This document shows positions 4,800 to 5,015 of a stretch of DNA of 5,015 nt, one piece after another. Source of the DNA: CAYWEP01 sp964608945 (GTDB lineage: Bacteria; Patescibacteriota; Microgenomatia; Levybacterales; UBA12049). The DNA is taken from assembly GCA_964608945.1 (NCBI GenBank), contig CAZSQB010000066.1:1-5015 (forward strand), given 5' to 3'. The notes below the pieces were generated by a model, which worked only from the letters and a program-made list of their open reading frames with translations, made no database searches and was not told the DNA's origin. The stretch's first letter is position 1, and each line of letters starts with the position of its first letter. Position numbers and translations under genes: made by a program.

Positions 4800-4906
4800 G
4801 AAATGAGAAGTTGGAAATGAGAATGTGGACTTATGAAGTGTGAGGTGTGAAGACTATCTCACTTCTCACCTCGTTATCTAGCTTCCCATTTCTAACCTCT
4901 CACATC
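4800..4906. repeat. Inverted array of degenerate heptads between convergent genes
   Basis: From 4800 to 4855 the plus strand divides cleanly into eight 7-nt units, all beginning GA (for example GAAATGA twice, at 4800-4806 and 4814-4820, and GAAGTGT, GAGGTGT). From 4906 back to 4852 the minus strand divides the same way (GATGTGA, GAGGTTA, GAAATGG, GAAGCTA, GATAACG, then a 6-nt AGGTGA, GAAGTGA, GATAGTC). The two arrays face each other and meet near 4853, forming an imperfect palindrome of about 107 bp that could fold into a long imperfect hairpin. It may end transcription from both sides, but there is no T-run. No ORF is supported here. Confidence 0.65.
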
Positions 4907-4920
4907 AATAATTACTAGAT

Positions 4921-5015
4921 TTACTTGCTGAACACCCCAATTAGCTCTGCCTCAGCAAGTACGTGATCTTGCATCACTTCCTCAAGTATATACTTGTCGG
5001 TAAAACTCGGAAGAT
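4921..5015 (-). CDS. C-terminal end of a convergent gene (partial)
   Basis: On the minus strand one frame is open from the window edge to a TAA (plus-strand TTA at 4921-4923), giving 30 residues that include TDKYILEEVMQDHVLAEAEL and end GVFSK. The composition is helical, acidic and protein-like. The other two minus frames contain stops within about 45 nt of the edge. The gene converges on the Fic gene with the heptad palindrome in between. I do not recognise the family. The perfect 14-bp palindrome CAAGTATATACTTG (4983-4996) lies inside it and is probably incidental. Confidence 0.5.
   Translation of the reverse strand, partial: LPSFTDKYILEEVMQDHVLAEAELIGVFSK

Noticed and set aside
4983..4996. 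Perfect palindrome CAAGTATATACTTG as an operator
   Set aside because: It lies inside the partial minus-strand gene, not upstream of any visible start. Its resemblance to the TATACTTGT repeat at the Fic promoter is probably due to short AT-rich content.

Overview
The window looks like accessory DNA from a small-genome bacterium, most likely a member of the Patescibacteria/Candidate Phyla Radiation. This is an inference. It rests on short dispersed palindromic repeats in coding and non-coding DNA, an in-frame repeat that encodes PAGRQG inside a Fic protein, promoters that leave almost no 5' leader, few Shine-Dalgarno sites, and small family-level hypotheticals of kinds I associate with these genomes. 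The standard code fits every intact gene. No RNA gene, CRISPR array, transposase or integrase is visible.

Left block (1-1257, plus strand). This is a run of small genes of poorly known function in variable repair. A C-terminal tail of an upstream gene enters from the left edge. It is followed by an apparently intact DUF5680-type protein (108-578). Next is a short ORF whose first 28 residues match a small family I recall and which then diverges exactly where an imperfect hairpin begins (585-770). The block ends with a possible ADP-ribosyltransferase-like gene broken by one in-frame TAA (763-1257). It reads as a decaying accessory island. A minus-strand coding remnant may follow (1258-1443).

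Middle block (1408-3494). A strong extended -10 promoter is placed so that transcription should start on the ATG of a small alpha/beta hydrolase, giving a leaderless mRNA. The hydrolase is followed after 7 nt by a class I SAM-dependent methyltransferase, and the two probably form one operon. The methyltransferase overlaps by 8 bp, tail to tail, with a minus-strand PAP2 membrane phosphatase. The PAP2 gene starts with GTG and is preceded by a seven-codon leader ORF that has the best Shine-Dalgarno in the window and whose stop overlaps the PAP2 start.

Right block (3495-5015). The divergent intergenic region (3495-3733) is dense with signals: two copies of a dispersed repeat in opposite orientation, a duplicated TTGACA module, a near-consensus promoter, and a helically phased direct repeat. 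It drives a Fic AMP-transferase with an N-terminal inhibitory motif (class II) and a C-terminal winged-helix-like domain. The gene carries an in-frame palindromic repeat. Downstream is a 107-bp array of degenerate heptads arranged as an inverted repeat. It separates the Fic gene from a convergent minus-strand gene of which only the last 30 residues are visible.

The strongest leads for something new are the repeats that have become part of genes: the PAGRQG insertion, the start codon fused to a repeat, and the heptad palindrome. The duplicated operator-like module in front of a Fic protein with its own putative DNA-binding domain is the other.
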